Below, in pieces: positions 8,945 to 18,453 of a DNA stretch of 64,000 nucleotides (position 1 is the first letter of the stretch; every line of letters starts with the position of its first letter). The DNA comes from Paraglaciecola arctica BSs20135 (GTDB lineage Bacteria; Pseudomonadota; Gammaproteobacteria; Enterobacterales; Alteromonadaceae): contig NZ_BAEO01000062.1 of assembly GCF_000314995.1 (NCBI RefSeq), positions 372,001 to 436,000 of the forward strand, read 5' to 3'. Both the position numbers and the translations under genes were made by a program. The notes under the pieces are model-generated. The model was not told the origin of the DNA, made no database searches, and worked only from the letters and a program-made list of their open reading frames with translations.

Positions 8945-11167
8945 TTATTGCTTTTCATCGACCATTCGTTTGGCTTGTTCAACAATAAGCTCGCAAGAAG
9001 GTAACACTTGAAAACTCGCTAAGCCTAGGGGGATAAAACTGTCGTGTGCGGTTAAGCGTTCAATTTTTCGCTTTGAATAATCGACATCACTTTCAATTAA
9101 TAAGGTGAACAAGGCTTCGCTAATGGATCCCGTTTTGCGACACTCATCCACTATGAGCACATTTTTTATGTCGCCAATAGCCGCAACTATGGCCTTTTCG
9201 TCTAACGGGGCCAGCCAGCGTAGATCAATCACAGTACAGTGAATATTTGACTCTACGAGTATTTTTTCAGCCTGACGACTCAAGTAATAGCCGTTGCCAT
9301 AACTGATAATACACAGATCCTTACCCTTGCCAAAACTCCCTAGTTGCCCTGTTTTAATGGGGTTTGCAGCATTGGGTTGCACGTAATCAAATGACCAAAG
9401 TGCATCTCCTTCTTGATGTAAATCTTTTTTCATATATAGCGCAATAGGCTCGATAAAAATAACCACCCGCTGCTCTTCTTGCGCCAATCTGACTGATTCT
9501 CTGAGCATTTCAACCGCGTCGGCGCCGTTTGAAGGACATGCAATAATTAACCCTGGGATATCACGAAATACCGCAAAGGAATTGTCGTTATGGAAATGCC
9601 CACCAAAGCCACGCTGGTAGGCTAAACCTGCGATCCTGATAACCATAGGGTTAGTGAATTGCCCATTAGAAAAGAACGGCAAAGTAGCAGCTTCACCTCT
9701 TATTTGATCTTCAGCATTGTGCACATAAGCTAAAAACTGAATTTCAGGCATAGGTAGAAATCCATTGTGCGCTAAGCCTATTGCCATGCCCAAAATTGAC
9801 TGTTCATCTAGTAAAGTATTGATGATCCTTTGTGGGCCAAACTTATCTGATAATTTACTGGTAACGTTATACACACCGCCTTTTTTACCAATATCTTCAC
9901 CACACATCACAATATTTTGTTGCTCTGCCATTAGGTCGAACATGGTCCAATTGAGTAATTTAGCGAGGTGTTGTTTCTTGGTTAGATTGTGTTTTTCATG
10001 GCTGAATAATTGGGTGCGTTCGTCTTTAGATACTTTACTGCGATAAACCTTGTGCAATTTAGGTGGGATAATACTGTGTTTAATTTTTTCAGCACAAGTC
10101 AGCTTAGGCTTAGTGATCACTTGTTGACTGATTTCTTCAACAGTCACTGCTACTTGTTTGTATAAATCGATAATTTGCTGGCCTTTAAGGCAGTTGTGTT
10201 TCAACAGCAGGGCGGCACTATACAGCAGCGGATCATGAGCTTCAGTATCCTCAATATATTCATTACTTCGGTAGGTAAATTCAGAGTCTGAACCCGCATG
10301 GCCCAGTAAACGCACTGTTTTCATATGTAAAAACACTGGCTTGCGTTGTTTTCTGGCAATTTCTACAGCTTGTTTGGTTTTATGATAGGTATCGAGTAAA
10401 TCTAGTCCATCACACTGCATATAATGCAGCCCCGCTCTATGTTCAAAGTTTGCCTGTACCCAACCTTTTGGAGTGGCGGTTGAGATACCAATACCGTTAT
10501 CTTCACAGATAAAAACTAGCGGCATAGGCACAGACTGGTACGCAGCCCATGCTGCTGCATTAATGGCACCTTGTGCTGTGGAGTGATTCGACGAGGCATC
10601 ACCAAAATTACATAGCACAACGCCGTCTTTTGCCAATAGGTTATCTACTGCTACCTTACGTGACAGGCTAATACTAAAAGCCGTGCCTACGGCCTTAGGT
10701 AAGTGTGATGCTATGGTGCTGGTTTGTGGTGGAATAAATAGGCTCTTGCTGCCCAATACTTTGTGGCGGCCACCAGAAATAGGATCGTCAGAAGAAGCTG
10801 CAAAACTTAGCAATATGTCGTACAAAGGGTTCTGCCCTGGTACTTGTTTCGAGCGTTGAATAACAAAAGCGCCACTTCTGTAATGTAAAAACGCCATGTC
10901 ATTAGGCCTAAAAGCCAAGGCACAAGCAGCGTTACCTTCATGGCCTGCACTGCCAATTGTATAAAAACTTTGACCTTGTTTTTGCATCACTCGTGACTGA
11001 AAGTCTAAGTGACGACTCATAACTTGTGATTCAAATAGGTCTATCAATTGGGTATTTGACAAACCTACCTCAGCAGGCGTGAATGATGAGTTTACAGCAG
11101 GTAAAGAGTTAGACTCTATCGCCTCAATAATTTGTTGTTTAACCTTAATATTACGATCTTGCATCAT
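8945..11167 (-). CDS. Fused alpha/beta ThDP-dependent 2-oxoacid dehydrogenase E1
   Basis: A 740-residue protein joining both E1 subunits in one chain. Residues about 20-370 are the alpha-type domain: YRSGAFVIQRS, the ThDP/Mg motif GDASSNHSTAQGAINAAAWA ending in EDNGIGIST, and the phosphorylation-loop equivalent TVRLLGHAGSDSE. Residues about 400-740 are the beta-type (transketolase-like) domain, with the catalytic Glu in GEDIGKKGGVYNVT and the C-terminal LIVDECRKTGS. It probably decarboxylates a branched-chain or related 2-oxoacid and passes the acyl group to an E2. No E2 or E3 gene is nearby. The gene is divergent from a LysR regulator 144 bp away, which probably controls it. The exact substrate is uncertain. 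Confidence 0.85.
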   Translation of the reverse strand: MMQDRNIKVKQQIIEAIESNSLPAVNSSFTPAEVGLSNTQLIDLFESQVMSRHLDFQSRVMQKQGQSFYTIGSAGHEGNAACALAFRPNDMAFLHYRSGAFVIQRSKQVPGQNPLYDILLSFAASSDDPISGGRHKVLGSKSLFIPPQTSTIASHLPKAVGTAFSISLSRKVAVDNLLAKDGVVLCNFGDASSNHSTAQGAINAAAWAAYQSVPMPLVFICEDNGIGISTATPKGWVQANFEHRAGLHYMQCDGLDLLDTYHKTKQAVEIARKQRKPVFLHMKTVRLLGHAGSDSEFTYRSNEYIEDTEAHDPLLYSAALLLKHNCLKGQQIIDLYKQVAVTVEEISQQVITKPKLTCAEKIKHSIIPPKLHKVYRSKVSKDERTQLFSHEKHNLTKKQHLAKLLNWTMFDLMAEQQNIVMCGEDIGKKGGVYNVTSKLSDKFGPQRIINTLLDEQSILGMAIGLAHNGFLPMPEIQFLAYVHNAEDQIRGEAATLPFFSNGQFTNPMVIRIAGLAYQRGFGGHFHNDNSFAVFRDIPGLIIACPSNGADAVEMLRESVRLAQEEQRVVIFIEPIALYMKKDLHQEGDALWSFDYVQPNAANPIKTGQLGSFGKGKDLCIISYGNGYYLSRQAEKILVESNIHCTVIDLRWLAPLDEKAIVAAIGDIKNVLIVDECRKTGSISEALFTLLIESDVDYSKRKIERLTAHDSFIPLGLASFQVLPSCELIVEQAKRMVDEKQ

Positions 11168-11311
11168 GCTGTTACGCCTTAAATCATACCGCTATAAAAT
11201 CGGCCTAAATTAAACTTGTACAAATCATAAGCATTATTTAGCTAAAGGAATAATATTAATAATCTTTATTTGCTATAGTTTTTACCTATATCAGATGTAA
11301 GAGCATACAAC

Positions 11312-12136
11312 TTGGATTTACGTGCATTAGAGTATTTTGTCGCTATTTACGAAAGCGGTAGTTTAAGCGCAGCTTCAAAGAAAAAATTTGTCGCTCAGCC
11401 TTCCATATCGTCATCGTTGAAACAATTAGAACAGAGTTTATCGACCAGCTTATTTGTGCGTCATGCTAGAGGTGTTCAGGCAACCCATGCAGGTGAGCAG
11501 CTTTATCCTTTAGCCAAACAATTATTGGATCAAGCCGTAGCTATTCGAGATGTTTTTAGTACCGACACCACAAAAACACCTTTTAGGTTGGGGTTGATTA
11601 AAGGTTTAGGGGTAGCGCGAATGAGCGACTTGCTTGGACGGTTTACCCGTGCAGTTGACTCTTTAGAGCTAACCTTAGTGTCTCAGGATGAGCCTTGCCA
11701 AGCGCGGATCATTAGCCGCGACTTACAATTAAACAACGAACAATTTGTGCCTATGTGGCAGGAGGAATATCAATTGGCTATTCCCCTGCATCATGGCTTA
11801 GCTTTAATCGATAACATTAATATTTTGGATTTGCAGGATCTAGCTTTTATACAACGAAGCCCATGTGAAGGCTGGGCTTATTTAAAACAAGCACTTAAAA
11901 ATGCCAATGTAAGGGTAGATACTAGAGCCAAAATACAAACTATAGAATATGCCTTAGGCTTAGTGAAAGCCGGTTTAGGCTGTGCTTTTATTCCAGTATC
12001 CGATGATATTATCAAAGATCAAAAGATTCACTTTAAACCCATAAAAGACTTGTCAATTTCACGGGAAATTGGCTTAGGTTATACCCATATGTCTGACACA
12101 GTTAAAATGTTACAAGCAGTAGCATGTCAAAATTGA
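11312..12136 (+). CDS. LysR family transcriptional regulator
   Basis: A 274-residue LysR-type regulator. The N-terminal winged helix-turn-helix is clear (YESGSLSAASKKKFVAQPSISSSLKQLEQSL, residues about 14-45, then LFVRHARGVQATHAGEQL). The effector-binding domain (about 90-270) is shorter than usual for the family, which averages about 300 residues. Translation starts at TTG 11312, since MDLRALEYF is the canonical beginning and no ATG lies nearby. It is divergent from the E1 dehydrogenase gene and probably regulates that gene and itself. The effector is unknown. It converges on the last gene of the cobalamin operon with only about 10 bp between the stop codons. Confidence 0.9.
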   Translation: MDLRALEYFVAIYESGSLSAASKKKFVAQPSISSSLKQLEQSLSTSLFVRHARGVQATHAGEQLYPLAKQLLDQAVAIRDVFSTDTTKTPFRLGLIKGLGVARMSDLLGRFTRAVDSLELTLVSQDEPCQARIISRDLQLNNEQFVPMWQEEYQLAIPLHHGLALIDNINILDLQDLAFIQRSPCEGWAYLKQALKNANVRVDTRAKIQTIEYALGLVKAGLGCAFIPVSDDIIKDQKIHFKPIKDLSISREIGLGYTHMSDTVKMLQAVACQN

Positions 12137-12146
12137 GTTTAGATAC

Positions 12147-13247
12147 TTATCCCGAGTTTAGGTTTGACATAACTATGGATTCTAAAGCCAACTGCAGTCG
12201 TAATAGTTCTTTACTTAATGGAATACCAAAACGTAATGCCTGTTTGTCATCGCATAGTCTAACGTAAACCCCTTGCAGGCATAGTTGTTCAAAAACCATT
12301 TCTGCTTGCTCACATTGAATGGTTTGAAAAAGAGCAGTGCCTTTAGGTGTTTGTTTGAAGGTTTTTTGTAATAGCTTAGCCAATTGCAGACTTTGGGTCC
12401 GAAGAAACTTAGCTTGTTGTGTTTGCCATGTTTTATTGGTTAATGCCTGTTGCGCAATATATTGGGCGGGGCCATTGATTGACCAAGGGCCAAGATGAGC
12501 TGCAAATAACTTTAACCAATTCACAGATGCCGCCACAAAACCCAAGCGTACGCCCGCTAAACCAAAAAACTTGCCGACTGAGCGTAAAACAATTAACTGT
12601 TCGCTAGTCACTTGGCGAATAAATGAATCTTGCGGCGAGCAATCCATAAAGGCTTCGTCAATAATAAGCAGTCCATTTTTTTGTTCAATATGGCTAAACA
12701 GCTGTTCTACCTGTTTATAGCAATATACTGTACCGCTCGGATTATTGGGGTTGATTAACACCACTATATCTTGCTGATCTAGGTGTTTTAGTTCCTTTAT
12801 ATCCTGATAAAAAAGCACAGTATAATCAGCACCTTGCCAGGCTTTACGATGTTCTTGATAGCCCACTTTAGGTAACCAAACACGGCTGCTGCCATAACCT
12901 TGTTGTGCGGCTATGTGGGGGAGTTGTTGAATGATAACTTGGCTGCCAGGAATAGCTAATAAGTGTTCGGTTTGATAATAATCACAGGCTGCTTTTTGTA
13001 GCGCATCGCTTGGTTGTGGTAAACGCTGCCAAACTTCGGCGGGGATCGCTGGTATAGGATAACTAACAGGGGCTATGCCAGTCGATAAGTCGAGCCATTG
13101 TTCTATGGGGATAGCGTATTGTGCAGCGATTTTATTTAATTGCCCGCCGTGTATCAGTGGCGCGTTTTTCTTTGTATCTTTCCCAACGCCTTTCTCTACA
13201 GTTTTATCTCCAATCTCTGCAACATTAGTTGTTATAACACCTGACAT
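12147..13247 (-). CDS. cobD: L-threonine-O-3-phosphate decarboxylase CobD
   Basis: A fold-type I PLP enzyme of the histidinol-phosphate aminotransferase-like group (366 residues from the chosen ATG). Visible landmarks are LIHGGQL near the N-terminus, VVLINPNNPSGT, LIIDEAFMD and the PLP lysine in RSVGKFFGLAGVRLGF. In cobalamin synthesis it makes (R)-1-aminopropan-2-ol phosphate, the linker that CbiB joins to cobyric acid. The ATG at 13245-13247 is preferred because AGGA lies 5 bases upstream; a GTG at 13280 in the same frame lacks a good site. With this start it overlaps cbiB by 16 bp. It is the last gene of the operon. Confidence 0.88.
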   Translation of the reverse strand: MSGVITTNVAEIGDKTVEKGVGKDTKKNAPLIHGGQLNKIAAQYAIPIEQWLDLSTGIAPVSYPIPAIPAEVWQRLPQPSDALQKAACDYYQTEHLLAIPGSQVIIQQLPHIAAQQGYGSSRVWLPKVGYQEHRKAWQGADYTVLFYQDIKELKHLDQQDIVVLINPNNPSGTVYCYKQVEQLFSHIEQKNGLLIIDEAFMDCSPQDSFIRQVTSEQLIVLRSVGKFFGLAGVRLGFVAASVNWLKLFAAHLGPWSINGPAQYIAQQALTNKTWQTQQAKFLRTQSLQLAKLLQKTFKQTPKGTALFQTIQCEQAEMVFEQLCLQGVYVRLCDDKQALRFGIPLSKELLRLQLALESIVMSNLNSG

Positions 13248-14173
13248 AATATTCCTATTACTAACACTACTATCACCCACAAATAACTAGCCTGTTTGAC
13301 CAGTTGAATACTGGCGGGGATGTCGGCTAATGTGACTTGTCTGCCCGAACCAAGAACAGTGCCTTCTACGATTCTGCCATGGTAACTGGCGCTGCCACCA
13401 AGACTAAAGCCTAAAACTTGTGCGCCTACCGACATACACAAACCGCCATTTTTGCTTTTGTACTTTTGGCTTTGTTGCCAAGCACAAATAAGTATCTGTT
13501 TTATCTTACTCAAAGGACGAGCTTGCATAACGTAGAGCAAACAACTGGCGCAAGCACTGAAAAATCCAAGTAAGTCATCTAATTTTGCTGCGCACCATCC
13601 AAAGTACAAAAACTGCGGGGTTTTGTAGCCCCACATGGCATCCAATGTATTAACCAGTCGATGCAAAATAACCAGAGGTGCGCCGCCTAATAAAAAATAA
13701 AACAAGCTAGCGAGTACGGCATCGTGACCGTTTTCTAACACTGACTCTACCGTTGCTCGTGTCATATCTTGTTCCGACATATCTTGGGTGTCGCGACTCA
13801 CAATATACCCAGTAAAGTGGCGAGCGGTTGCAAAATCATTTTGTTGTAAAGGTTGGAATATTTGCTGGGCATGTTGTGCCAAACTGCGTTGCCCAATCGC
13901 CAAATATAAAACAAAGGTTTCTAGTAACCAAAACGTTGCAGTGTCACTTTTTAAGACAAAAAATAATATGGGCAGAGGTAGCACAATCATTAGGCACGCA
14001 AGTGTCCCTAAAACACGGCTTTTGGCATGTTGAGGAAGATTAGACTTAGCTTCTACAAGATGAGCAATTTTGCCAAAACCCACCAAAGGATGATAACGAG
14101 GGAATTCACCAAAAAGTTTATCTAACAACAAAGCGCCTACCATTTGTAAGGCGATAATCAGCAAGCTGTGCAT
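13232..14173 (-). CDS. cbiB: Adenosylcobinamide-phosphate synthase CbiB
   Basis: A 313-residue integral membrane protein of the CbiB/CobD family. Signature stretches are LLDKLFGEFPRYHPLVGFGK at the N-terminus, SRDTQDMSEQDMTRATVESVLEN in the middle, and NTLDAMWGYK. The C-terminal LGLGG-like segment (SLGGSASYHG) and a terminal membrane helix are present. It attaches aminopropanol (phosphate) to the propionate of adenosylcobyric acid, giving adenosylcobinamide (phosphate). It overlaps the genes on both sides by 16 bp, so translation is coupled. It works with cobD next door, which supplies the aminopropanol phosphate. Confidence 0.93.
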   Translation of the reverse strand: MHSLLIIALQMVGALLLDKLFGEFPRYHPLVGFGKIAHLVEAKSNLPQHAKSRVLGTLACLMIVLPLPILFFVLKSDTATFWLLETFVLYLAIGQRSLAQHAQQIFQPLQQNDFATARHFTGYIVSRDTQDMSEQDMTRATVESVLENGHDAVLASLFYFLLGGAPLVILHRLVNTLDAMWGYKTPQFLYFGWCAAKLDDLLGFFSACASCLLYVMQARPLSKIKQILICAWQQSQKYKSKNGGLCMSVGAQVLGFSLGGSASYHGRIVEGTVLGSGRQVTLADIPASIQLVKQASYLWVIVVLVIGILCQVL

Positions 14174-14763
14174 TGTTCATCCCAAACAAAACTATTTGTG
14201 TTTTTAACTAAGCGTAAATGTTGACTATTGCTGATGTTTTTAGGTGTTGTCCATTTGCTTAGCAAACAGTCTATGGCATCTCCGTGGCTGATAACTAGTA
14301 TGTTTTCAGTGTGATTTTGGCTAAGTAAATTTAGCTGTTTTAACATACGGCTGCGCACATTTTCTGTGGACTCTGCACCCTCACAAGGTAGCCAATCTTT
14401 TTTTAAATAACACTGCTGTTTGAATACTGCAAAATCAGCTAACTGCTCGATGAAGGAACCTTGCCAATGTCCGTAATGACGCTCTTCAAATCCACTGCAA
14501 ACCGCCATTGATAACTTAAGTGCCTGTGCACAGATATCTGCAGTTTGTTGAGCGCGGCCTAAAGGCGAACTGATGATGTGTTTAATATCCCAGGCTTTGG
14601 CCCTAAGGGCTAAATCCCTAGCTTGTTGTTTGCCTAAACTGGTGAGTGGGCTTTCGAGTTGGCCTTGGAGTCTTCCATAAGCGTTGTACTGGCTTTGTCC
14701 GTGGCGACACAAATACAAATAGGTCGGGTTTAGTGAGTGTTTAATAACACAATCCTTGCCCAT
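14158..14763 (-). CDS. Histidine phosphatase family protein (second phosphatase of the cob operon)
   Basis: A 201-residue phosphoglycerate-mutase-like phosphatase. The catalytic motif is LCRHGQSQYN at about residue 20, with a second Arg in SSPLGRAQQTA, a Glu in FEERHYGHWQG and the second catalytic His in VISHGDAID. It is encoded inside the cobalamin operon, overlapping the methyltransferase gene by 34 bp and cbiB by 16 bp. The operon also encodes another family member (18454-19104). One of the two probably removes phosphate from alpha-ribazole or adenosylcobalamin 5'-phosphate. Which one does this, and what the other does, cannot be decided from sequence. Confidence 0.8.
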   Translation of the reverse strand: MGKDCVIKHSLNPTYLYLCRHGQSQYNAYGRLQGQLESPLTSLGKQQARDLALRAKAWDIKHIISSPLGRAQQTADICAQALKLSMAVCSGFEERHYGHWQGSFIEQLADFAVFKQQCYLKKDWLPCEGAESTENVRSRMLKQLNLLSQNHTENILVISHGDAIDCLLSKWTTPKNISNSQHLRLVKNTNSFVWDEQCTAC

Positions 14764-15347
14764 TTCACGTCTTCTTTATTTGCTAAAATACTGTTTTGAT
14801 TGGTTCTTGACAACAAAGATTGAAAACCTAGATTTTCAAATTGCCGAATTGTTTGCTTAACATCTGTGGCAAAAACTCTTGAGCCTAGCCCAGCAGGGCC
14901 ATTTCTTAGGGAAATAGCACACTTTCCCCCTTTTTTAATTAGTGTGGATAAGCGCAATACAGCCAGTTCTCTTTGGGTTTCGTCTAAATGATGCCAAACA
15001 GCAGCGATTAATACAAAATCGAATTTTTCTAATGATTTATCTAATGTTAGAGGTAAACAATTAAGCTGTGGCAAGTCGCCTTGCAGCCATTTTACAGCTT
15101 GCGTTGTGTCAGCTTCTTTAGATGCTTCTAGAAAGCTTTGTACGGGTTCAACTGCTGTAACCTTAAAACCCAGAGCAGCAAGCGCTATCGCATTTTGACC
15201 TGCCCCTGAACCCACATCCAGCACCTTTGCTGGAGGCTTAGGTAAGAAAGCAATAAAGTCTGCACAAACCTTATGGAAGTCCAGTTTGCGGCTGGTTTCA
15301 ATAAATAGTTGCGCAGCGTTTTCGTAACCTTCTGTTCCTTTTGTCAA
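14730..15347 (-). CDS. Class I SAM-dependent methyltransferase in the cob operon
   Basis: A 205-residue Rossmann-fold methyltransferase. SAM-binding motif I is VLDVGSGAGQNAIALAALG (about residues 40-58), with the acidic end of strand 2 in VTAVEP, then FDVLI-like FDFVLIAAVWHHLD (motif IV region). No substrate domain is recognisable. It does not resemble the corrin-ring methyltransferases (CobA/CbiL type), which have a different fold. It lies 28 bp after btuF and overlaps the following phosphatase gene by 34 bp, so it is part of the cobalamin operon. Its connection to corrinoid metabolism is unknown and it may methylate something unrelated. Confidence 0.82.
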   Translation of the reverse strand: MTKGTEGYENAAQLFIETSRKLDFHKVCADFIAFLPKPPAKVLDVGSGAGQNAIALAALGFKVTAVEPVQSFLEASKEADTTQAVKWLQGDLPQLNCLPLTLDKSLEKFDFVLIAAVWHHLDETQRELAVLRLSTLIKKGGKCAISLRNGPAGLGSRVFATDVKQTIRQFENLGFQSLLSRTNQNSILANKEDVKWARIVLLNTH

Positions 15348-15375
15348 AGCTGTTACCTATTCATACTGCTAACAA

Positions 15376-16299
15376 TCATTTATTTTGAGCCTTTTGTCCG
15401 AGATAAAACTGCCGCGCAGTATGAATTTGCTCACACATAATAACCACTTCATCCAACATACGGCCTGTCATGCGATGCGTTTTGTCTGGGTTAGGGTGAA
15501 AAATAAAGTCATGCTGTACTGCTGGAATATGTCGCCACTGTCGCCAATTTAATCCATCTGGGCTGTCTGCACTGTGGGGATCCGGTTGGATAACCACTTG
15601 GGGTAATGTGACTAACACTTGTTCTAAGCCCACACTAGGGTAATCATCTGTGGCTTTAGCAAAGGGGTTAGCGCCGCCACAAAGTTCGATTTGTTGTTGT
15701 AACCAAGCATTTTTTGCCACTGTACGTATGGGGCGAGCCCATAATTCATAAAACACACTAATAGGCGCCTGATTTCGATATGTGCTGCTGATTTTGTTTA
15801 ATTTATCTAAATACTCATGAGCGTATTTTTCGGCCATCTCTTCTCGGCCTGTTACTTTGCCAAGCATCAGTAATTCACTGGCCACGTCTGCTAGTTTCCT
15901 AGGATCAGAATAAATAACATTTAGCCCATATTTTTCTAATCTTTCTAAGTCATCAGCTGGATTGCCGGTTCTCCAGGCAATAACTAAATCAGGTTTAAGC
16001 TGAATGATTTTTTCGATTTGTAAGCGTGCATAATTGCCTACTCGTAAGATATTTTCTGCCGCCGCAGGATAATCGGCGTGGTCGGTGGTGCCAATAATTT
16101 GTGCGCCTGCTCCAATTTGATAAAGAGACTCAACAATATGTGGCGCAAGAGCAATGATCCTACGTTGTTGTTTTTGTTCTTTAGTCAGATCTTTACTCAG
16201 CGCAACATCTTCATTAAGAGACTGGTCTTCACTAAGCACAGTCAGGCTCACAGCTAATAAGCATAACCCCCAAACACTATGTTTAAATTTACTCACCAA
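15376..16299 (-). CDS. btuF: Cobalamin-binding periplasmic protein BtuF
   Basis: A 307-residue class III solute-binding protein. An N-terminal signal peptide (residues about 1-24) is followed by a polar linker. Then comes the fold: RIIALAPHIVESLYQIGAG, IIGTTDHADYPAAA, VGNYARLQIEKIIQLKPDLVIAW, and the C-terminal lobe with VFYELWARPIRTV, SVGLEQVLV and DEVVIMCEQI. This pattern (ALAPHxxE, TDHxDYP) is typical of BtuF. It delivers corrinoids that BtuB has moved into the periplasm to BtuCD. The start overlaps the end of cobO by 7 bp. It sits in the middle of the operon, away from btuC and btuD at the front. Confidence 0.9.
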   Translation of the reverse strand: MVSKFKHSVWGLCLLAVSLTVLSEDQSLNEDVALSKDLTKEQKQQRRIIALAPHIVESLYQIGAGAQIIGTTDHADYPAAAENILRVGNYARLQIEKIIQLKPDLVIAWRTGNPADDLERLEKYGLNVIYSDPRKLADVASELLMLGKVTGREEMAEKYAHEYLDKLNKISSTYRNQAPISVFYELWARPIRTVAKNAWLQQQIELCGGANPFAKATDDYPSVGLEQVLVTLPQVVIQPDPHSADSPDGLNWRQWRHIPAVQHDFIFHPNPDKTHRMTGRMLDEVVIMCEQIHTARQFYLGQKAQNK

Positions 16300-16913
16300 T
16301 CAATGCCTTTTTGTGCTTTGATGCCATTATCAAAGGCATGTTTAACCGGTCTAACTTCGCTAACAGTATCGGCTAATTCAATAATAGAACGATGACAAGC
16401 GCGGCCAGTAATCACTACATGTTGATCTTTGGGCCTAGCAGTTAACGCTGCTAATACCTCATCCAAATCGATATATTTGTAGGTGACCATATAAGTGATT
16501 TCATCCAGTAATATCACGTCAATGGATGGGTCTTGCAGCAATTTTTTGCTATGTTCCCAAGCAGCTTGAGCGGCTTGAATATCGGTGTCTTTGTCTTGGG
16601 TTTCCCAAGTAAAGCCAGTACCCATAACATGAAATTCAACGCCATTTTTTTCCAAAAGATTACGTTCGCCACACTCCCAGCCACCTTTAACGTATTGCAC
16701 TACTGCGGCTTTTAATCCGTGACCCACTGCTCGGGCGATGGTGCCAAAACCCGCTGTGGATTTACCTTTACCGTTGCCGGTTAAAACTAACAATAAGCCT
16801 TTGTCTTCTTGGGCGGCGGCAATACGCTCGTCTACTTTGGCCTTTTGTTGTTGCATGCGTTTTTTATGGCGATCGTTGTCTTTTTCATTTGAGCTGTCTT
16901 TTTCATCAGTCAT
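16293..16913 (-). CDS. cobO: Cob(I)yrinic acid a,c-diamide adenosyltransferase CobO/BtuR
   Basis: A 206-residue adenosyltransferase of the CobA/CobO/BtuR type. After a charged N-terminal tail (about residues 1-35) comes the ATP-binding motif [12 protein letters not shown], then [25 protein letters not shown] and the C-terminal [17 protein letters not shown], all characteristic. It adds the adenosyl group from ATP to cobalt(I) corrinoids. It overlaps cobQ by 8 bp and btuF by 7 bp. In E. coli and Salmonella nomenclature the same enzyme is BtuR or CobA. Confidence 0.94.
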   Translation of the reverse strand: MTDEKDSSNEKDNDRHKKRMQQQKAKVDERIAAAQEDKGLLLVLTGNGKGKSTAGFGTIARAVGHGLKAAVVQYVKGGWECGERNLLEKNGVEFHVMGTGFTWETQDKDTDIQAAQAAWEHSKKLLQDPSIDVILLDEITYMVTYKYIDLDEVLAALTARPKDQHVVITGRACHRSIIELADTVSEVRPVKHAFDNGIKAQKGIDW

Positions 16914-18450
16914 TTTGGTTACTCTCTATTTTCAGCGTTTTATTTGTAGTGTCTGTTTGATCCGTAATAAATCTTTGTATTTTTTGCCAATCTAGATGTG
17001 TCATAAAAGTATCGGCTAGACGGTCTAATTCATGTTCTTGTTGGCTAGTATAATTTTCTGCTTCATGGGTATCTGCACCGGCCCAAGCGATAATCTGTTG
17101 CAACGCTTGGGGTGAGTCGAACATGCCATGTAAATAACTGCCAGCGACTTGGTTGTCAGTGCTGACACAACCGTCTAGTTGTCCATTGGTTAATAGCGAA
17201 AAGGCTTCAGAGCCTTTTTCTGGTTCTGTATTTCCAACATGTATTTGGTAGCCTGAGATTGTCGCTCCAATATGTTTATTGTGGCCATCTGACTTTAATA
17301 ATAGTGTGCCCTGACTATGGGTCAGCTGCTTTGCTACTTGCAGTGTTGTGTTTATGGGCAGGTATCCCAAACCTTGGGATGTACCAATAGTGCCTTCAAT
17401 ACCTGTTGGGTCGTGGATAGTTTGGCCTAACATTTGATAACCTCCACAAATGCCTAATACTTTGCCACCGTAACGCAAGTGTTTGGCAATGTCTTTATCC
17501 CAACCGTGTTGTTTTAGCAGATCTAAATCTGCTCTGACATGTTTACTGCCTGGTAAAATAATAAGATCAGTTGCTGGCAAACTTTGCCCTTGGCGCACAA
17601 AGGTTAGCTCTAGCTGTGGATGAGCGCGCAACATATCAAAGTCGGTATGGTTACTGATGCGTGAAAACACCGGCACCACTATACGTAAACGAATATCATC
17701 TTGGGCTAGGGTTTGGGTGGCTTGAATGGCGTCTTCTTCAGCTAATTGTAAGTCCATTAAATAGGGTAATACCCCTAACACCGGTTTATTGGTGCGCGCT
17801 TCTAACCAATCTAAACCACTTTGTAATAAGGCAATATCACCGCGAAATTTGTTGATCACAAAACCTACCACGCGGTTCTGTTCGCTTGGCGAAAGTAGCT
17901 CTAGTGTGCCAACTAAGTGAGCAAACACGCCACCTTTATCGATATCGGCCACAATGATCACCGGACAATCCACTGCTTCGGCAAAACCCATGTTGGCGAT
18001 GTCACCTTCACGTAAATTGATTTCTGCTGGGCTACCGGCCCCTTCAACCATTATCACTTGATATTGTTCAGATAAACGCTGGTGGGAGTCCAGCACTGCT
18101 TGCATAGCCACTTTTTTGTAATCATGGTAAGCCTGAGCCTGCATGTTACTGATGGCTTTGCCGTGAATAATAACCTGGGCACCCGTATCACTGCTTGGTT
18201 TAAGTAATACTGGGTTCATATCGACATGTGGCTCTACACCGGCTGCTTGGGCTTGCAGGGCTTGCGCACGGCCTATCTCGCCGCCATCTGCGGTAACCGC
18301 ACTATTTAAAGCCATATTTTGTGGCTTAAATGGCACAACCCGATAACCCATACGTTTTAAGCAGCGGCAAAACCCTGCAACTAATACACTTTTACCTGCG
18401 TCAGATGTGGTGCCTTGGATCATTAATGTGGCTGATCGGGTATTGGTCAT
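16906..18450 (-). CDS. cobQ: Cobyric acid synthase CobQ/CbiP
   Basis: A 514-residue glutamine-dependent amidase of full family length. The N-terminal ATP-binding domain opens with [20 protein letters not shown], followed by [11 protein letters not shown] and [13 protein letters not shown]. The C-terminal class I glutamine amidotransferase-like domain holds the nucleophile Cys in [11 protein letters not shown] and His in GSYLHGMF. It amidates four side chains of adenosylcobyrinate a,c-diamide. Its presence without corrin-ring genes nearby suggests salvage of partly amidated intermediates, or ring genes elsewhere in the genome. It is separated by 3 bp from the cobC stop-start region. Confidence 0.95.
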   Translation of the reverse strand: MTNTRSATLMIQGTTSDAGKSVLVAGFCRCLKRMGYRVVPFKPQNMALNSAVTADGGEIGRAQALQAQAAGVEPHVDMNPVLLKPSSDTGAQVIIHGKAISNMQAQAYHDYKKVAMQAVLDSHQRLSEQYQVIMVEGAGSPAEINLREGDIANMGFAEAVDCPVIIVADIDKGGVFAHLVGTLELLSPSEQNRVVGFVINKFRGDIALLQSGLDWLEARTNKPVLGVLPYLMDLQLAEEDAIQATQTLAQDDIRLRIVVPVFSRISNHTDFDMLRAHPQLELTFVRQGQSLPATDLIILPGSKHVRADLDLLKQHGWDKDIAKHLRYGGKVLGICGGYQMLGQTIHDPTGIEGTIGTSQGLGYLPINTTLQVAKQLTHSQGTLLLKSDGHNKHIGATISGYQIHVGNTEPEKGSEAFSLLTNGQLDGCVSTDNQVAGSYLHGMFDSPQALQQIIAWAGADTHEAENYTSQQEHELDRLADTFMTHLDWQKIQRFITDQTDTTNKTLKIESNQND

Positions 18451-18453
18451 GGT

